23,476 nt of DNA, from NCBI GenBank assembly GCA_964343975.1, contig CAYFLU010000031.1, forward strand, positions 1 to 23,476, written 5' to 3'. The position numbers and the translations under genes were made by a program. Below are positions 1 to 8,153 of this stretch, one piece after another; within the stretch, counting starts at the first letter, position 1, and every line of letters begins with the position of its first letter. This DNA is from SCUN01 sp964343975. GTDB lineage: Bacteria; Acidobacteriota; Vicinamibacteria; Vicinamibacterales; SCN-69-37. The notes under the pieces were generated by a model that saw only the letters and a list, made by a program, of their open reading frames with translations, had not been told where the DNA came from and searched no databases.

Positions 1-2
1 CC

Positions 3-473
3 GCCGCCGGCCGCCAGCCCCTCGGCCCGGCCCTCCGCGGCGTGCTCAAGATCCCCATCGTCTACGGCGCAGCCGCGGCGCTCGTCGTCATGGCCACCGG
101 CGTCACGATCCCCTCGGGTGTGATGCGCCCGATCAGCCTGCTCCGCGACGCGGCCTTGCCGACGATGATCCTGATTCTGGGGATGCAGCTCGAACGGGCG
201 TCGCGCCCGAAGCGGCTCGGCCCGGTGCTCGTCGCGGTGGCTGCGTCGCTCTTCATCACGCCGCTCCTCGCGGTGTGGCTGGCCAAGCTCTTCCACGTCG
301 CCGGCCCCGCGCGTCAGGCCGCGGTGCTCCTGTCGTCGATGCCGGTCGCCGTCAACACGACGATCCTCGCCATCGAATACGACCTCGACGCGGATCTCGT
401 CACGAGCGCGGTCTTCGTCTCGACCCTGCTCAGCCCCTTCACGCTCGCCCCGCTCATCGCCTGGCTCAGCTAG
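3..473 (+). CDS. AEC-family (auxin efflux carrier) permease, C-terminal part
   Basis: This is the 3' end of a gene that begins before the window; the frame is open from base 3 to a TAG stop at 471-473. About 156 residues are visible, mostly hydrophobic and forming roughly four to five membrane helices. The pattern resembles the second half of AEC/auxin-efflux-carrier transporters: an inverted-repeat helix start (LKIPIVYG), a loop with LLRDAALPTMILILGMQL, then PARQAAVLLSSMPVAVNTTILA, which matches the 'SAMP' crossover region of the family. These are inner-membrane carriers for small organic anions; the substrate cannot be read from this fragment. A GTG at 42 is the first in-frame start candidate in the window, but it lies inside the conserved membrane domain and is not the real start. 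The gene ends just before a strong hairpin, so it is probably the last gene of its transcript. Confidence 0.8.
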   Translation, partial: AAGRQPLGPALRGVLKIPIVYGAAAALVVMATGVTIPSGVMRPISLLRDAALPTMILILGMQLERASRPKRLGPVLVAVAASLFITPLLAVWLAKLFHVAGPARQAAVLLSSMPVAVNTTILAIEYDLDADLVTSAVFVSTLLSPFTLAPLIAWLS

Positions 474-483
474 CCGCAAACGC

Positions 484-518
484 GCGAAGGGGGCGACCTG
501 TGCGGCCGCCCCCTTCGC
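484..518 (+). terminator. Strong hairpin after the AEC permease gene
   Basis: A perfect 12-bp stem (484-495 pairs with 507-518) encloses an 11-nt loop. It starts 11 bases after the permease stop codon. No run of T follows directly, so it is a GC-rich terminator-type hairpin rather than a textbook intrinsic terminator. It could act on both strands, because the convergent BNR gene ends at 593. Confidence 0.6.
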
Positions 519-519
519 A

Positions 520-592
520 GTACTTCTGACTTTGCACTTCCCACTTCAACTTCCCACTTGCTGCGTCTGCCTTCCGACTTGCAAGCGTTTGT
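520..592. repeat. Short degenerate CACTT-type repeat
   Basis: The 11-mer ACTTCCCACTT occurs at 536-546 and again at 549-559. Looser copies of the same pyrimidine-rich motif lie on both sides (TACTTCTGACTT at 521 onward, CCTTCCGACTTG at 571 onward). The stretch fills the gap between the hairpin and the stop codon of the BNR gene. It resembles in style, but not in sequence, the GTGCGA array around the four-helix-bundle gene further on. Confidence 0.5.
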
Positions 593-3500
593 TTACTTGA
601 TCGCGATGCCCTTCCCAGCATTCGCAGTGTTCCAGCCCGGCAGCGCGGCCTTGATCTTGTCCATGTCCGCCTTGGCCTTCGCGATCTGGCCTTCGATCAT
701 CGTGGTCACCTGATACTGGACGTCGGTCGGCTTCCAGTCCACGCCGCCCGCTTCGTCGCTCGCGCCCTGGCCAACAGCACCACTCAGCCAGATCAGGTTC
801 ATGTAGACCTTGTAGGCCTCCGGGAAGTACTTGTCGTCGGAGTGGATCTCGGACCGGCTGACCAGCTGCATCTCGACGTCCCACATCTGTTTGTCGAGAT
901 CGCTCAGTGCCTTCACCGCCGCGGCATCGCTCGCCTTGGCCTTCTTCTGGTCTTCGATCTGCTTCCGCCAGAGTTCGAGCTGGTTGACCATCTCGGACGT
1001 CTTGTTGATGTTGTCGCGCAGACGAATCTGGAGCTTCGTCGACGCCTGCAGATCCGCCTGCGAGGCGACGATCTCCGGATCCTTCACCACTTCGAACGGC
1101 TGCGTGTACGCCTGGCCGTCGATCGTGAGACGCACCTGATACTTGCCCGGCGCGGCCATCGGCACGCCCGTGGTGGCCGTGATGCCCCAGTGCGTGATGC
1201 GGCGCGTGTCCTGGCCCTGGAAGCGCGGCTCTTCCCAGATGTGCGGGTTGTCCGGCGGCGTCGTCTTCAACGCGACCTGGAGCGGCGCTTCGTAGCGCAG
1301 ATCCCAGTTGGCGCCGTTGAGGCCCGCGCGCGCGCTGATCATCATCGTGCGGATCACCGTGCCCGTGGCGTCGAGGATCTCCATCTTCAGCGGCGCCGGC
1401 TGGTCCTTGGCCACCGAGAAGGTGAAGTGCGGGCGGCCCGCCTGCGTGAACACGCTACGCGCCTGACGGAAGACCGGCGCCGGCTCGTAGAGCTTGTTCA
1501 CGTTCGTCGGGAACTGCGTCTGCCCGGTCTGCTCGAGCGCCGTGATGTTCGGCAGGATGTAGAGGCCGCGACCGTAGGTCGAGATCGCGACGTCATGGAA
1601 GTTCTTCTGCACCGTGATCCAGCCGACCGGAGCGGCCGGGAGACCGTCCTTGAACTGCGTCCACGTCTGCCCATCGTTCATCGAGTAGAAGAAGCCGTGG
1701 CCCGTGCCGGCGAAGAGCATGCCCTTCTTGTTCGGGTTCTCCGCGATCGACAGCGTGTAGTCGAGGTTGTGGCCCGTCGGCATGTTGCCCGTGATGTTCT
1801 TCCACGTCGCGCCGAAGTCCGTCGTCTTGAACAGATACGGCTTGCGGTCGTCCATGAGGTGCTTGGTCACCGCGATGTAGGCCGTGCCCGGATCGAACGC
1901 CGACGGCGCGATCTGCGCGATCGTGCTCCACTCGGGCAGCCCCGTCACGTTCTTGGTCACGTCGACCCACGTGGCCTTCGGCAGGTTCGCCGTCTTGGTC
2001 AGCCACAGCTTGCCGTCGTTCGTGCCGGCCCAGAGGAGGCCGCGCTGAATGTTGGACGGTGCAATCGACCACACCACTTCGCCGTCGTACTGGCCGAGGT
2101 TGTCACCGACGAGACCGCCGTTCGACACGACGTACTTCGGATCCTTCGTCGAGAGGTCGGGGCTGAACTCCGTCCACGTGGTGCCGTTGTTGGCCGTGGC
2201 GAGGATCATCTGGCAGCCGTAGTAGACCTTGCCGTCGAACGGGTCGACCGCGATCGGCGACGTCCAGTGGCAGCGGTACTTCGCGTCGTTCGGCGCCGAG
2301 TCGAGCGTGATCAGCCACGGCTCGATCGAGTGCGCCGTGTTCGTGCGCGCGTCCCACCGCGTGACCTTGTTGCCGTAGCAGGTCGCCCACACGATGTTCC
2401 AGTCCTTCGGATCCGGAATCGTGAAGCCCGACTCGCAGCCGCCGATGTTCGGCTGCCACGCGAGCTGCGGACCACCGCCGCGGCCACCGCCGCCTCCGCC
2501 ACCACCCGCGCGACCGCCACGTCCCGCGGCCGCCGCGAGCGCCGGGTTGGCGCCCATCTCCTGCATCTTGCTGCCGGCCGGCAGCACGCCGTTGGCGGTC
2601 TCCTCCGACACCGTCATCGGCCCGCGCATCGTGCCGTCGTCCTGGCGGTTCGAGTAGATCCAGTACGGCACGCGGTTGTCGGTGGCGATGTGGTACATCT
2701 GCCCGTTCGGCAAACGCACGCTCGTCGTCGCCGGCGTCGCGCCCTTCCCGTGCGCGAGCGACGCGCCGCCGTCATCGGTCAGCGCGTAGCGGCCTTCGAT
2801 CTTCGAATCCATCCAGATGTCGTGGCAGTCGCCGCACGAGATGTTGCCCTGATTGGCGAGGCCGCCGTTGCCGCTGAAGTTCTTGCCGCCGTCCGTCGAG
2901 CGATGGTGGCTGCTGCTCGACACGAGCACGTCGTCGGCGTTGAACGGATTCACGGCGATGCGGATGTAGTACCCCGCGCGGCCGGTGAGCGAGCGATCCC
3001 AGCTCGTGACCTTCCAGGTCGCGCCGCCGTCATCCGACCGCCACATCGAGCCCTGATCCTTCGTCTGGATCAACGCATACACGCGCTGGCCGTTGGACGG
3101 CGCGATCGCGATGTCGATCTTGCCGATCGGATCGTGCGGCAGACCCGGGTCGGTGACCTTCTTCCACGTGTCGCCGCCGTCGGTCGAGTTGTAAATGCCG
3201 CTGCCGGGCTTGGTGCCCGAGAACTGGCCCCACGTGTGCTGCTCGAGCTGCCACGTCGCGGCCATCATGTGGTTCGGGTTCTTCGGATCGAGCGTGAGGC
3301 CCGAGCAGCCCGTGTCCGGGTTCACGAACAGCGTCTGCTTCCACGTATTGCCGCCGTCGGTCGTCTTGAAGACGCCGCGTTCCTGCTGCGGCCCCGTGGC
3401 GCGGCCCACCGCGCACACATACACGACATTCGGGTTCGTCGGATGGATGAGCACGCGCGCGATGCGGCCCGTTTCCTTCAGGCCCATGTTCTTCCACGTC

Positions 3501-3979
3501 GCGCCCGCATCAGTGCTCTTGTAGACACCGTCGCCCATCACGTCCGAGTAGCGGATGATCCACGACTCGCCCGTGCCGGCCCACACCTGATTCGGATCGC
3601 TGTCGGCAATGGCGAGCGAGCCAATCGCCTGCACCGGCTGATCATCGAACACCGGCTTGAACGTCGTGCCGCTGTCGGTGGTCTTCCACACACCGCCAGA
3701 GGCGCTGCCGAGGTAGTACGTCTTGGCATCGCCGGGCACGCCGACGACGGCCGCGATACGACCGGCGGGGGCCGGTCCCATGTAACGGAACTTCAGCGGC
3801 TCCGGCGGAGCCACCGACACAGGCCCGCCGCCACCGCCGCGGCCCTGCTCTTCTTCTTCAAGGAAACGTGGTTCCTGAGCGCGCGCGCCCAGCGTACGAG
3901 CCGGCAGCACGGCCGCAACCAACGCCGCCGCCAGCAGACCGAGACTCAACTTGCGATGTGAAGCAAAGGACAGACTCAT
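593..3979 (-). CDS. Secreted BNR/Asp-box repeat beta-propeller protein (VPS10/sialidase-like fold)
   Basis: A 1128-residue exported protein. Residues 1-35 form a Sec signal peptide: SHRK, a hydrophobic stretch and a likely cut near ARA-QE. A glycine-rich linker follows. The body carries many Asp-box motifs of the S-x-D-x-G-x-T-W type (for example STDAGATWKNM, TTDGGNTWKQT, STDGGDTWKKV, TTDFGATWKNI), which cap blades of a beta-propeller as in sialidases and VPS10/sortilin domains. About 230 C-terminal residues form a separate region with a short beta domain (PGKYQVRLTIDG) and then helices. A Gly/Arg-rich insert lies at about residues 483-505 and a CXXCH motif at 382-386. Asp boxes are structural, so enzymatic activity cannot be assumed; many Acidobacteriota carry several such proteins of unknown role. 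The ATG at 3979 is preceded by GAGAGAGGG, a good ribosome-binding site. It is monocistronic as far as can be seen. Confidence 0.85.
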   Translation of the reverse strand: MSLSFASHRKLSLGLLAAALVAAVLPARTLGARAQEPRFLEEEEQGRGGGGGPVSVAPPEPLKFRYMGPAPAGRIAAVVGVPGDAKTYYLGSASGGVWKTTDSGTTFKPVFDDQPVQAIGSLAIADSDPNQVWAGTGESWIIRYSDVMGDGVYKSTDAGATWKNMGLKETGRIARVLIHPTNPNVVYVCAVGRATGPQQERGVFKTTDGGNTWKQTLFVNPDTGCSGLTLDPKNPNHMMAATWQLEQHTWGQFSGTKPGSGIYNSTDGGDTWKKVTDPGLPHDPIGKIDIAIAPSNGQRVYALIQTKDQGSMWRSDDGGATWKVTSWDRSLTGRAGYYIRIAVNPFNADDVLVSSSSHHRSTDGGKNFSGNGGLANQGNISCGDCHDIWMDSKIEGRYALTDDGGASLAHGKGATPATTSVRLPNGQMYHIATDNRVPYWIYSNRQDDGTMRGPMTVSEETANGVLPAGSKMQEMGANPALAAAAGRGGRAGGGGGGGGRGGGPQLAWQPNIGGCESGFTIPDPKDWNIVWATCYGNKVTRWDARTNTAHSIEPWLITLDSAPNDAKYRCHWTSPIAVDPFDGKVYYGCQMILATANNGTTWTEFSPDLSTKDPKYVVSNGGLVGDNLGQYDGEVVWSIAPSNIQRGLLWAGTNDGKLWLTKTANLPKATWVDVTKNVTGLPEWSTIAQIAPSAFDPGTAYIAVTKHLMDDRKPYLFKTTDFGATWKNITGNMPTGHNLDYTLSIAENPNKKGMLFAGTGHGFFYSMNDGQTWTQFKDGLPAAPVGWITVQKNFHDVAISTYGRGLYILPNITALEQTGQTQFPTNVNKLYEPAPVFRQARSVFTQAGRPHFTFSVAKDQPAPLKMEILDATGTVIRTMMISARAGLNGANWDLRYEAPLQVALKTTPPDNPHIWEEPRFQGQDTRRITHWGITATTGVPMAAPGKYQVRLTIDGQAYTQPFEVVKDPEIVASQADLQASTKLQIRLRDNINKTSEMVNQLELWRKQIEDQKKAKASDAAAVKALSDLDKQMWDVEMQLVSRSEIHSDDKYFPEAYKVYMNLIWLSGAVGQGASDEAGGVDWKPTDVQYQVTTMIEGQIAKAKADMDKIKAALPGWNTANAGKGIAIK

Positions 3980-4061
3980 CGAACGCCCTCTCTCTAATGT
4001 GCCTTTTGGGGAGGCAGAGAACGTCGAGAGTGTACACGAGTTACGAGCACCGGTCGCAGTT

Positions 4062-4102
4062 GTCGGGCCATAAGCCCGACCCCGGCCGACGAGCGGCCGG
4101 GG
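4062..4102. terminator. Two adjacent hairpins after dcd
   Basis: A 9-bp stem (4080-4088 with 4094-4102, 5-nt loop) directly abuts a 7-bp stem (4062-4068 with 4074-4080, 5-nt loop). Both lie just downstream of the dcd stop codon on the minus strand, between dcd and the BNR gene. There is no strong T-run, so termination is likely but not certain. The rest of the 3980-4114 gap should hold the promoter of the BNR gene; I see no clear -35/-10 pair there. Confidence 0.5.
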
Positions 4103-4114
4103 CGGCCGGCTCGG

Positions 4115-4669
4115 TCAGATTCGGGGCAGGGTCACGCCGCGCTGGGCCTGGTACTTGCCCTTCTTATCTTTGTAGGACCGCTCGCAGGGCTCGTCGCTCT
4201 GGAAGAACAGCACCTGGGCGATGCCCTCGTTCGCGTAGATCTTCGCCGGGAGAGGCGTCGTGTTCGAGATCTCGATCGTGACGTGCCCTTCCCATTCCGG
4301 CTCGAACGGCGTCACGTTCACGATGATCCCGCAGCGCGCGTAGGTGCTCTTGCCGAGACACACCGTCAGCACGTCGCGGGGAATCCGGAAGTACTCGATC
4401 GTGCGCGCCAGCGCGAACGAGTTCGGCGGCACGATGCAGACATCCGTCTTCATGTCGACGAAGCAGTTCGGGTCGAAGTTCTTCGGGTCGATCACCAGGT
4501 TGTTGATGTTGGTGAACACCTTGAACTCGTCGGCGACGCGGATGTCGTACCCGTACGAGGAGAGGCCAAAGGAGACGACGCCGGCCCGGACCTGCTCGTC
4601 GACGAACGGCTCGATCATGCCGTGGTCGCGCGACATCTGCCGGATCCACTTGTCAGACTTGATCGCCAT
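4115..4669 (-). CDS. dcd: dCTP deaminase
   Basis: A 184-residue cytosolic enzyme of the trimeric dUTPase-like fold that deaminates dCTP to dUTP, feeding dTTP synthesis. The family signature GKSTYARCGIIVNVTPFEP is present, with the expected catalytic residues Ser108, Arg112 and Glu133 (in HVTIEISN). The C-terminal QVLFFQSDEPCERSY stretch is also typical. The length matches the short (about 185-190 aa) proteobacterial-type monofunctional enzymes. The bifunctional deaminase/dUTPase form cannot be excluded from sequence alone. The ATG at 4669 is preceded by GAGGG about 7 nt upstream. It lies 27 bp downstream of ndk on the same strand, so the two are probably one transcript for nucleotide supply. 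Confidence 0.95.
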   Translation of the reverse strand: MAIKSDKWIRQMSRDHGMIEPFVDEQVRAGVVSFGLSSYGYDIRVADEFKVFTNINNLVIDPKNFDPNCFVDMKTDVCIVPPNSFALARTIEYFRIPRDVLTVCLGKSTYARCGIIVNVTPFEPEWEGHVTIEISNTTPLPAKIYANEGIAQVLFFQSDEPCERSYKDKKGKYQAQRGVTLPRI

Positions 4670-4696
4670 CCCTTTGCCCTCTGCTCCGAGTGGTCC

Positions 4697-5113
4697 TTAC
4701 AGTTCCATGCCGCGGAAGAAGTAGCCAAGTTCGAACGCCGCCGTCTCCGGGGCATCCGAGCCGTGCGTGGCATTGTTGCCGATCGACGTGCCGAAATCGC
4801 GGCGCAGCGTGCCCGGTTCGGCCTTGGCCGGATCGGTCGGGCCCATGGTGTCGCGCCACTTCTTGATCGCGCCCTCGGCCTCGAGGCACAGGAGCACGCA
4901 GGGGCCCGACGACATGAACGCGGTGAGCTCGCCGAAGAACGGGCGCTCCTTATGCACCGCGTAGAAGCCCTCGGCTTCCTTCTGGCTCAGGTGCTGGAGG
5001 CGCATGCCGCGGATGGTGAACCCGGCAGCTTCGATGCGCGCGAGGATCTGACCGGCCTTGCCCGCTTTCACGGCGTCCGGCTTGACGATAGCGAAGGTTC
5101 TTTCGATGGACAT
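4697..5113 (-). CDS. ndk: Nucleoside diphosphate kinase
   Basis: A 138-residue enzyme that transfers the gamma phosphate of ATP to other (d)NDPs through a phosphohistidine. The N-terminus TFAIVKPDAV (Lys11), the RGMRL and FF-GELTAFMSSGP segments, and the active-site block NATHGSDAPETA with His117 are all canonical, and the length is standard. It is the first gene of an ndk-dcd pair. The start ATG at 5113 has a GGGGAT sequence directly before it and a TAGAAT box at 5128-5123, only 9 nt upstream, so the transcript may begin at or near the start codon. Confidence 0.97.
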   Translation of the reverse strand: MSIERTFAIVKPDAVKAGKAGQILARIEAAGFTIRGMRLQHLSQKEAEGFYAVHKERPFFGELTAFMSSGPCVLLCLEAEGAIKKWRDTMGPTDPAKAEPGTLRRDFGTSIGNNATHGSDAPETAAFELGYFFRGMEL

Positions 5114-5122
5114 ATCCCCGCA

Positions 5123-5128
5123 ATTCTA
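5123..5128 (-). promoter_or_regulatory. Candidate -10 box for ndk
   Basis: TAGAAT reads on the minus strand with 9 nt between it and the ATG. No clear -35 is visible. If used, the mRNA would be leaderless or nearly so. Confidence 0.35.
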
Positions 5129-5159
5129 TCGGAAAACCCGGGTTCCCCACGAAACGAGA

Positions 5160-5201
5160 CGGGCCCGGCCGGTGCGGAACGTCCGCACACCGCCGGGCCC
5201 G
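5160..5201. terminator. Long GC-rich hairpin after korB
   Basis: A 10-bp outer stem (5160-5169 with 5192-5201) encloses a 7-bp inner stem (5172-5178 with 5182-5188, 3-nt loop). It lies about 30 bp past the korB stop on the minus strand and just upstream of ndk, so it most likely separates the two transcripts. Confidence 0.6.
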
Positions 5202-5230
5202 GTTTCTGGTCCCTGCGAGGTGGCCCGGTG

Positions 5231-6271
5231 TTACTTCAGGGCCTCCATGAGCTGGTCGAGCACGGCCTTCGGCGGCCGCGTGACCTCGGTCGGGAGGAAC
5301 GCGAGCGGGGTGTCGACCGTGTTGAGCGACGTCATGAAGTCTTCCGCGTCGGGCGCCACGTAGAACACGCCGGTCGCGAACTCACCGCGCATCGCCGTGT
5401 CGTGCAGGAGCTTGATCGCGGCCATCTTGTCGGCCGGGTTGTAGTCTTCCGCGATCTTGCGGAGCAGGAGCTGCGAGCCGTCGTGCATCTTCACTTCGGT
5501 CGTCGAGCCGGCCTCGTATTCGACGTTGATGTCTTCGAAGTACGGAATGAACGTCACTTCGCCGAGCACTTCGTCGTGGTCCTTCACGTAGGCGTAGCTC
5601 TTCGTCGAGCCCTCGTGGTCGTTGAACGTGACGCACGGCGAGATGACGTCGATCAGGCACGTGCCCTTGTGGGACATCGCCGCCTTGAGGATCGCGAGCA
5701 GCTGCTTCTTGTCGCCGGAGAACGAGCGGGCGACGAACGTCGCGCCGAGTTCGATGGCCAGGGCGCACAGGTCGAGCGGCGGCAGGTCGTTGACCACGCC
5801 GTTCTTCGCCTTCGAGCCCTGATCCGCCGTCGGCGAGAACTGGCCCTTCGTGAGGCCGTAGCAGCCGTTGTCCTCGACGATGTAGACGATCGGGATGTTG
5901 CGGCGCATCGTGTGCATGAACTGGCCGGCGCCGATTGCGCCTGTGTCGCCGTCGCCGCTCACGCCGATGGCCATCATCGTCTTGTTGGCGAGCAGCGCGC
6001 CCGTCGCCACCGACGGCATGCGGCCGTGCACGGAGTTGAAGCCGTGCGCCTGGTTCATGAAGTAGGCCGGGCTCTTGCTCGAGCAACCGATGCCCGAGAG
6101 CTTCACGACCTTCTTCGCGTCGATGCCCATCTCGTAGCAGGCGTCGATGATGCGCTCGGTGATCGCGTTGTGACCGCAGCCTGCGCAGAGCGTCGTCTTC
6201 GCGCCGCGGTACTGCGCGAGTTCCAGACCGATGCGGTTGGTCTTCTTGACTGGAGCCGGAGCGTCGCTCAT
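5231..6271 (-). CDS. korB: 2-oxoglutarate:ferredoxin oxidoreductase, beta subunit
   Basis: A 346-residue thiamine-diphosphate and [4Fe-4S] subunit of a 2-oxoacid:ferredoxin oxidoreductase, which oxidatively decarboxylates 2-oxoglutarate to succinyl-CoA and reduces ferredoxin. The cluster ligands fit Cys29 and Cys32 (TLCAGCGHN), Cys63 (GIGCSSKSP) and Cys213 (SPCVTFN). The ThDP motif runs from GDGDTGAIG (about 106) to EDNGCYGLTKGQ (Asn135). The assignment to 2-oxoglutarate rather than pyruvate or branched acids rests on the Kor-type sequence and on the adjacent succinyl-CoA ligase genes. The ATG at 6271 follows AAGGA at a normal distance and lies 2 nt from the korA stop, so translation is probably coupled. 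Confidence 0.92.
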   Translation of the reverse strand: MSDAPAPVKKTNRIGLELAQYRGAKTTLCAGCGHNAITERIIDACYEMGIDAKKVVKLSGIGCSSKSPAYFMNQAHGFNSVHGRMPSVATGALLANKTMMAIGVSGDGDTGAIGAGQFMHTMRRNIPIVYIVEDNGCYGLTKGQFSPTADQGSKAKNGVVNDLPPLDLCALAIELGATFVARSFSGDKKQLLAILKAAMSHKGTCLIDVISPCVTFNDHEGSTKSYAYVKDHDEVLGEVTFIPYFEDINVEYEAGSTTEVKMHDGSQLLLRKIAEDYNPADKMAAIKLLHDTAMRGEFATGVFYVAPDAEDFMTSLNTVDTPLAFLPTEVTRPPKAVLDQLMEALK

Positions 6272-6273
6272 GG

Positions 6274-8061
6274 CTACTTTCCTTCCTTCTGCAGAATGGC
6301 GTCAGTGATGGAACGGGCGTCAATCGGCATGCCGTCGTAGTGCAGCACGCTCTGGAGCTTCGTGGCCTGCGTCGGATCCCCATCGATCAGGAGCAGGCTG
6401 CGCATCTGCGCGTCGCGGTTCTGCTCGACGATGTAGATGCGGTCGTGGCGCTTGATGAAGTCGTGGACCTCGTTCGTGAACGGATACGCGCGGAGGCGGA
6501 GGTAGGACGTCGTGATGCCCTGCTCTTCCTTCAGCTGATCGCGCGATTCCTGCACCGCGAAGTCGCTCGAGCCGTAGGCGATGATGCCGATCTTCGCGCC
6601 CGCCTCGTTCTGCACGACCGGCGCCGGCACCAGGTGCTTGGCCGATTCGAACTTGCGGTTCAGACGATCGAGGTTGTTCTGGTAGTCGTCCGGACGCTCC
6701 GAGTACGCGGCCATCGCGTTGTGGCCTGAGCCGCGCGTGAAGTACGCCGGCATGCCCGTATCGGGCAGCGAGCGCCACGGAATCCCGTCGCCGTCGACGT
6801 CCTTGTAGCGGCCCCAGCTCGCACCGAGCTCGCGCACCTTCGCCTCGTCGAGGACCTTGCCGCGATCGATGCCCTTCGTCGGATACGTGAACGTGTCCGA
6901 CATCCAGGTGTTCATGCCGAGGTCGAGATCGCTCATCACGTAGACGATCGTCTGGAGCTTCTCGGCCAGCTCGAGCGAGGCCATCGTGAACTCGTAGCAC
7001 TCTTCCACCGAGCCCGGAATGAGCAGCGGGTGCTTGGTGTCGCCATGCGAGTTGACCGCCGTCGAGAGGATGTCGCCCTGCGCCGTGCGCGTCGGGAGGC
7101 CCGTCGACGGCCCCACGCGCTGCACGTTGACGACCACGGCCGGCACTTCCGCGTAGTACGACAGACCCGCGAACTCCGACATCAGCGACACGCCGGGACC
7201 CGACGTCGAGGTCAGCGACCGCGCGCCCGCCCAGCCGGCGCCGATCACCATGCCGATCGCCGCGATTTCGTCTTCGGCCTGCACCACCGCGAAGGTGGCC
7301 TTGCCGGTCTCCTTGTCCATGCGGTACTTGCGGAGATAGCCGATCAGCGTCTCCGGCATCGACGACGACGGGGTGATCGGGTACCACGCCACGACCGTGA
7401 CGCCGCCGAACATCGCGCCCATCGCCGACGCCGCGTTGCCTTCGACGAGGATCTTGCCGGCCGTCTTGTCGAGCCGCTGGACCTTGTATTTGTCGGAGGC
7501 CGGCACGTTGGCCGCCGCCCAGTCGCGCCCGGCCTTGAGCGCGCCGAGGTTCAGCGCCATCGCTTTCGGCTTCTTGCCGAGCTGCTTGTTCAGCGCCTTC
7601 TCCATCTCGTCGATGTCGATCGACAGGATGTGCGAGAGCACGCCGTCATAAATCATGTTCTTGACGAGCTTCCGGAGCTTCGCGTCGGGGCAGACTTCCG
7701 CGACGATCTTGTCGAACGGCACCGGATAGAAGTTCACGTCGTCACGCAGCGCGTTGAGCTTGAGCGGCTCGTCGTACACGACGGTGGTGCCGGGCCGCAT
7801 GCCCAAGGCGTCTTCGCGCGCCGTCTCGGCATTCATCGCGACGAGCAAGTCGATCTCTTTCTTGCGCGCGATGTAGCCGCGGTGATTCGCCCGAATGGTG
7901 AACCACGTCGGCAGGCCTGCGATGTTCGACGGGAAGAGGTTCTTCCCCGACACCGGCACGCCCATCTGGAAGATTGAACGAAGGAGAACGAGGTTGGCGG
8001 TCTGACTGCCCGACCCGTTAACCGTGGCTACTTGGATGGTGAAGTCGTTGACGACGCTCAT
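6274..8061 (-). CDS. korA: 2-oxoglutarate:ferredoxin oxidoreductase, fused gamma-alpha subunit
   Basis: A 595-residue subunit in which the gamma domain (about 1-185, with the NGSGSQTANLVLLRSIFQMG start and the LVAMN segment) is fused ahead of the alpha pyrimidine-binding domain. The alpha part shows YPITPSSSMPE, the E-D-E-IAAIG segment, TSTSGPGVSLMSE and GPSTGLPTR, all typical of KorA/VorB-type alpha chains. It partners with KorB to make succinyl-CoA and reduced ferredoxin. I prefer the ATG at 8061 over an upstream TTG at 8091, because AAAGGA lies 9 nt before it and the conserved domain begins right after it. The start codon and ribosome-binding site sit inside a 52-bp dyad (separate entry). 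The gene follows sucD by 92 bp. Confidence 0.92.
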   Translation of the reverse strand: MSVVNDFTIQVATVNGSGSQTANLVLLRSIFQMGVPVSGKNLFPSNIAGLPTWFTIRANHRGYIARKKEIDLLVAMNAETAREDALGMRPGTTVVYDEPLKLNALRDDVNFYPVPFDKIVAEVCPDAKLRKLVKNMIYDGVLSHILSIDIDEMEKALNKQLGKKPKAMALNLGALKAGRDWAAANVPASDKYKVQRLDKTAGKILVEGNAASAMGAMFGGVTVVAWYPITPSSSMPETLIGYLRKYRMDKETGKATFAVVQAEDEIAAIGMVIGAGWAGARSLTSTSGPGVSLMSEFAGLSYYAEVPAVVVNVQRVGPSTGLPTRTAQGDILSTAVNSHGDTKHPLLIPGSVEECYEFTMASLELAEKLQTIVYVMSDLDLGMNTWMSDTFTYPTKGIDRGKVLDEAKVRELGASWGRYKDVDGDGIPWRSLPDTGMPAYFTRGSGHNAMAAYSERPDDYQNNLDRLNRKFESAKHLVPAPVVQNEAGAKIGIIAYGSSDFAVQESRDQLKEEQGITTSYLRLRAYPFTNEVHDFIKRHDRIYIVEQNRDAQMRSLLLIDGDPTQATKLQSVLHYDGMPIDARSITDAILQKEGK

Positions 8062-8106
8062 GGCGAATCCTTTGAAGTATATCAACTCCAAAGTTCGCCA
8101 TGAGCG
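8055..8106. promoter_or_regulatory. 52-bp near-perfect dyad over the korA start
   Basis: 13 bp at 8055-8067 are the exact reverse complement of 8094-8106. After a 2-nt bulge, a further inner stem of about 9 bp (one G-U pair as RNA) closes on a 6-nt loop. On the korA strand the AAGGA site lies in the inner stem and the ATG in the outer stem, so a transcript reading through from sucCD could hide both. A TATACT box (8081-8076) lies in the centre, 14 nt before the ATG, so the dyad could instead work on DNA as an operator over a korA promoter. Confidence 0.6.
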
Positions 8107-8153
8107 GGATTGCGGGGAACTGTTACCGTGTCTTCAATTCGCGCGAATCGCGG

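Noticed and set aside
842..3961. A very long open frame on the plus strand opposite the BNR gene
   Set aside because: It is Arg/His/Val-rich low-complexity translation with no domain pattern, produced by GC-rich third positions of the real gene on the other strand. Similar mirror frames opposite korB, korA, sdhA and the permease were dismissed for the same reason.
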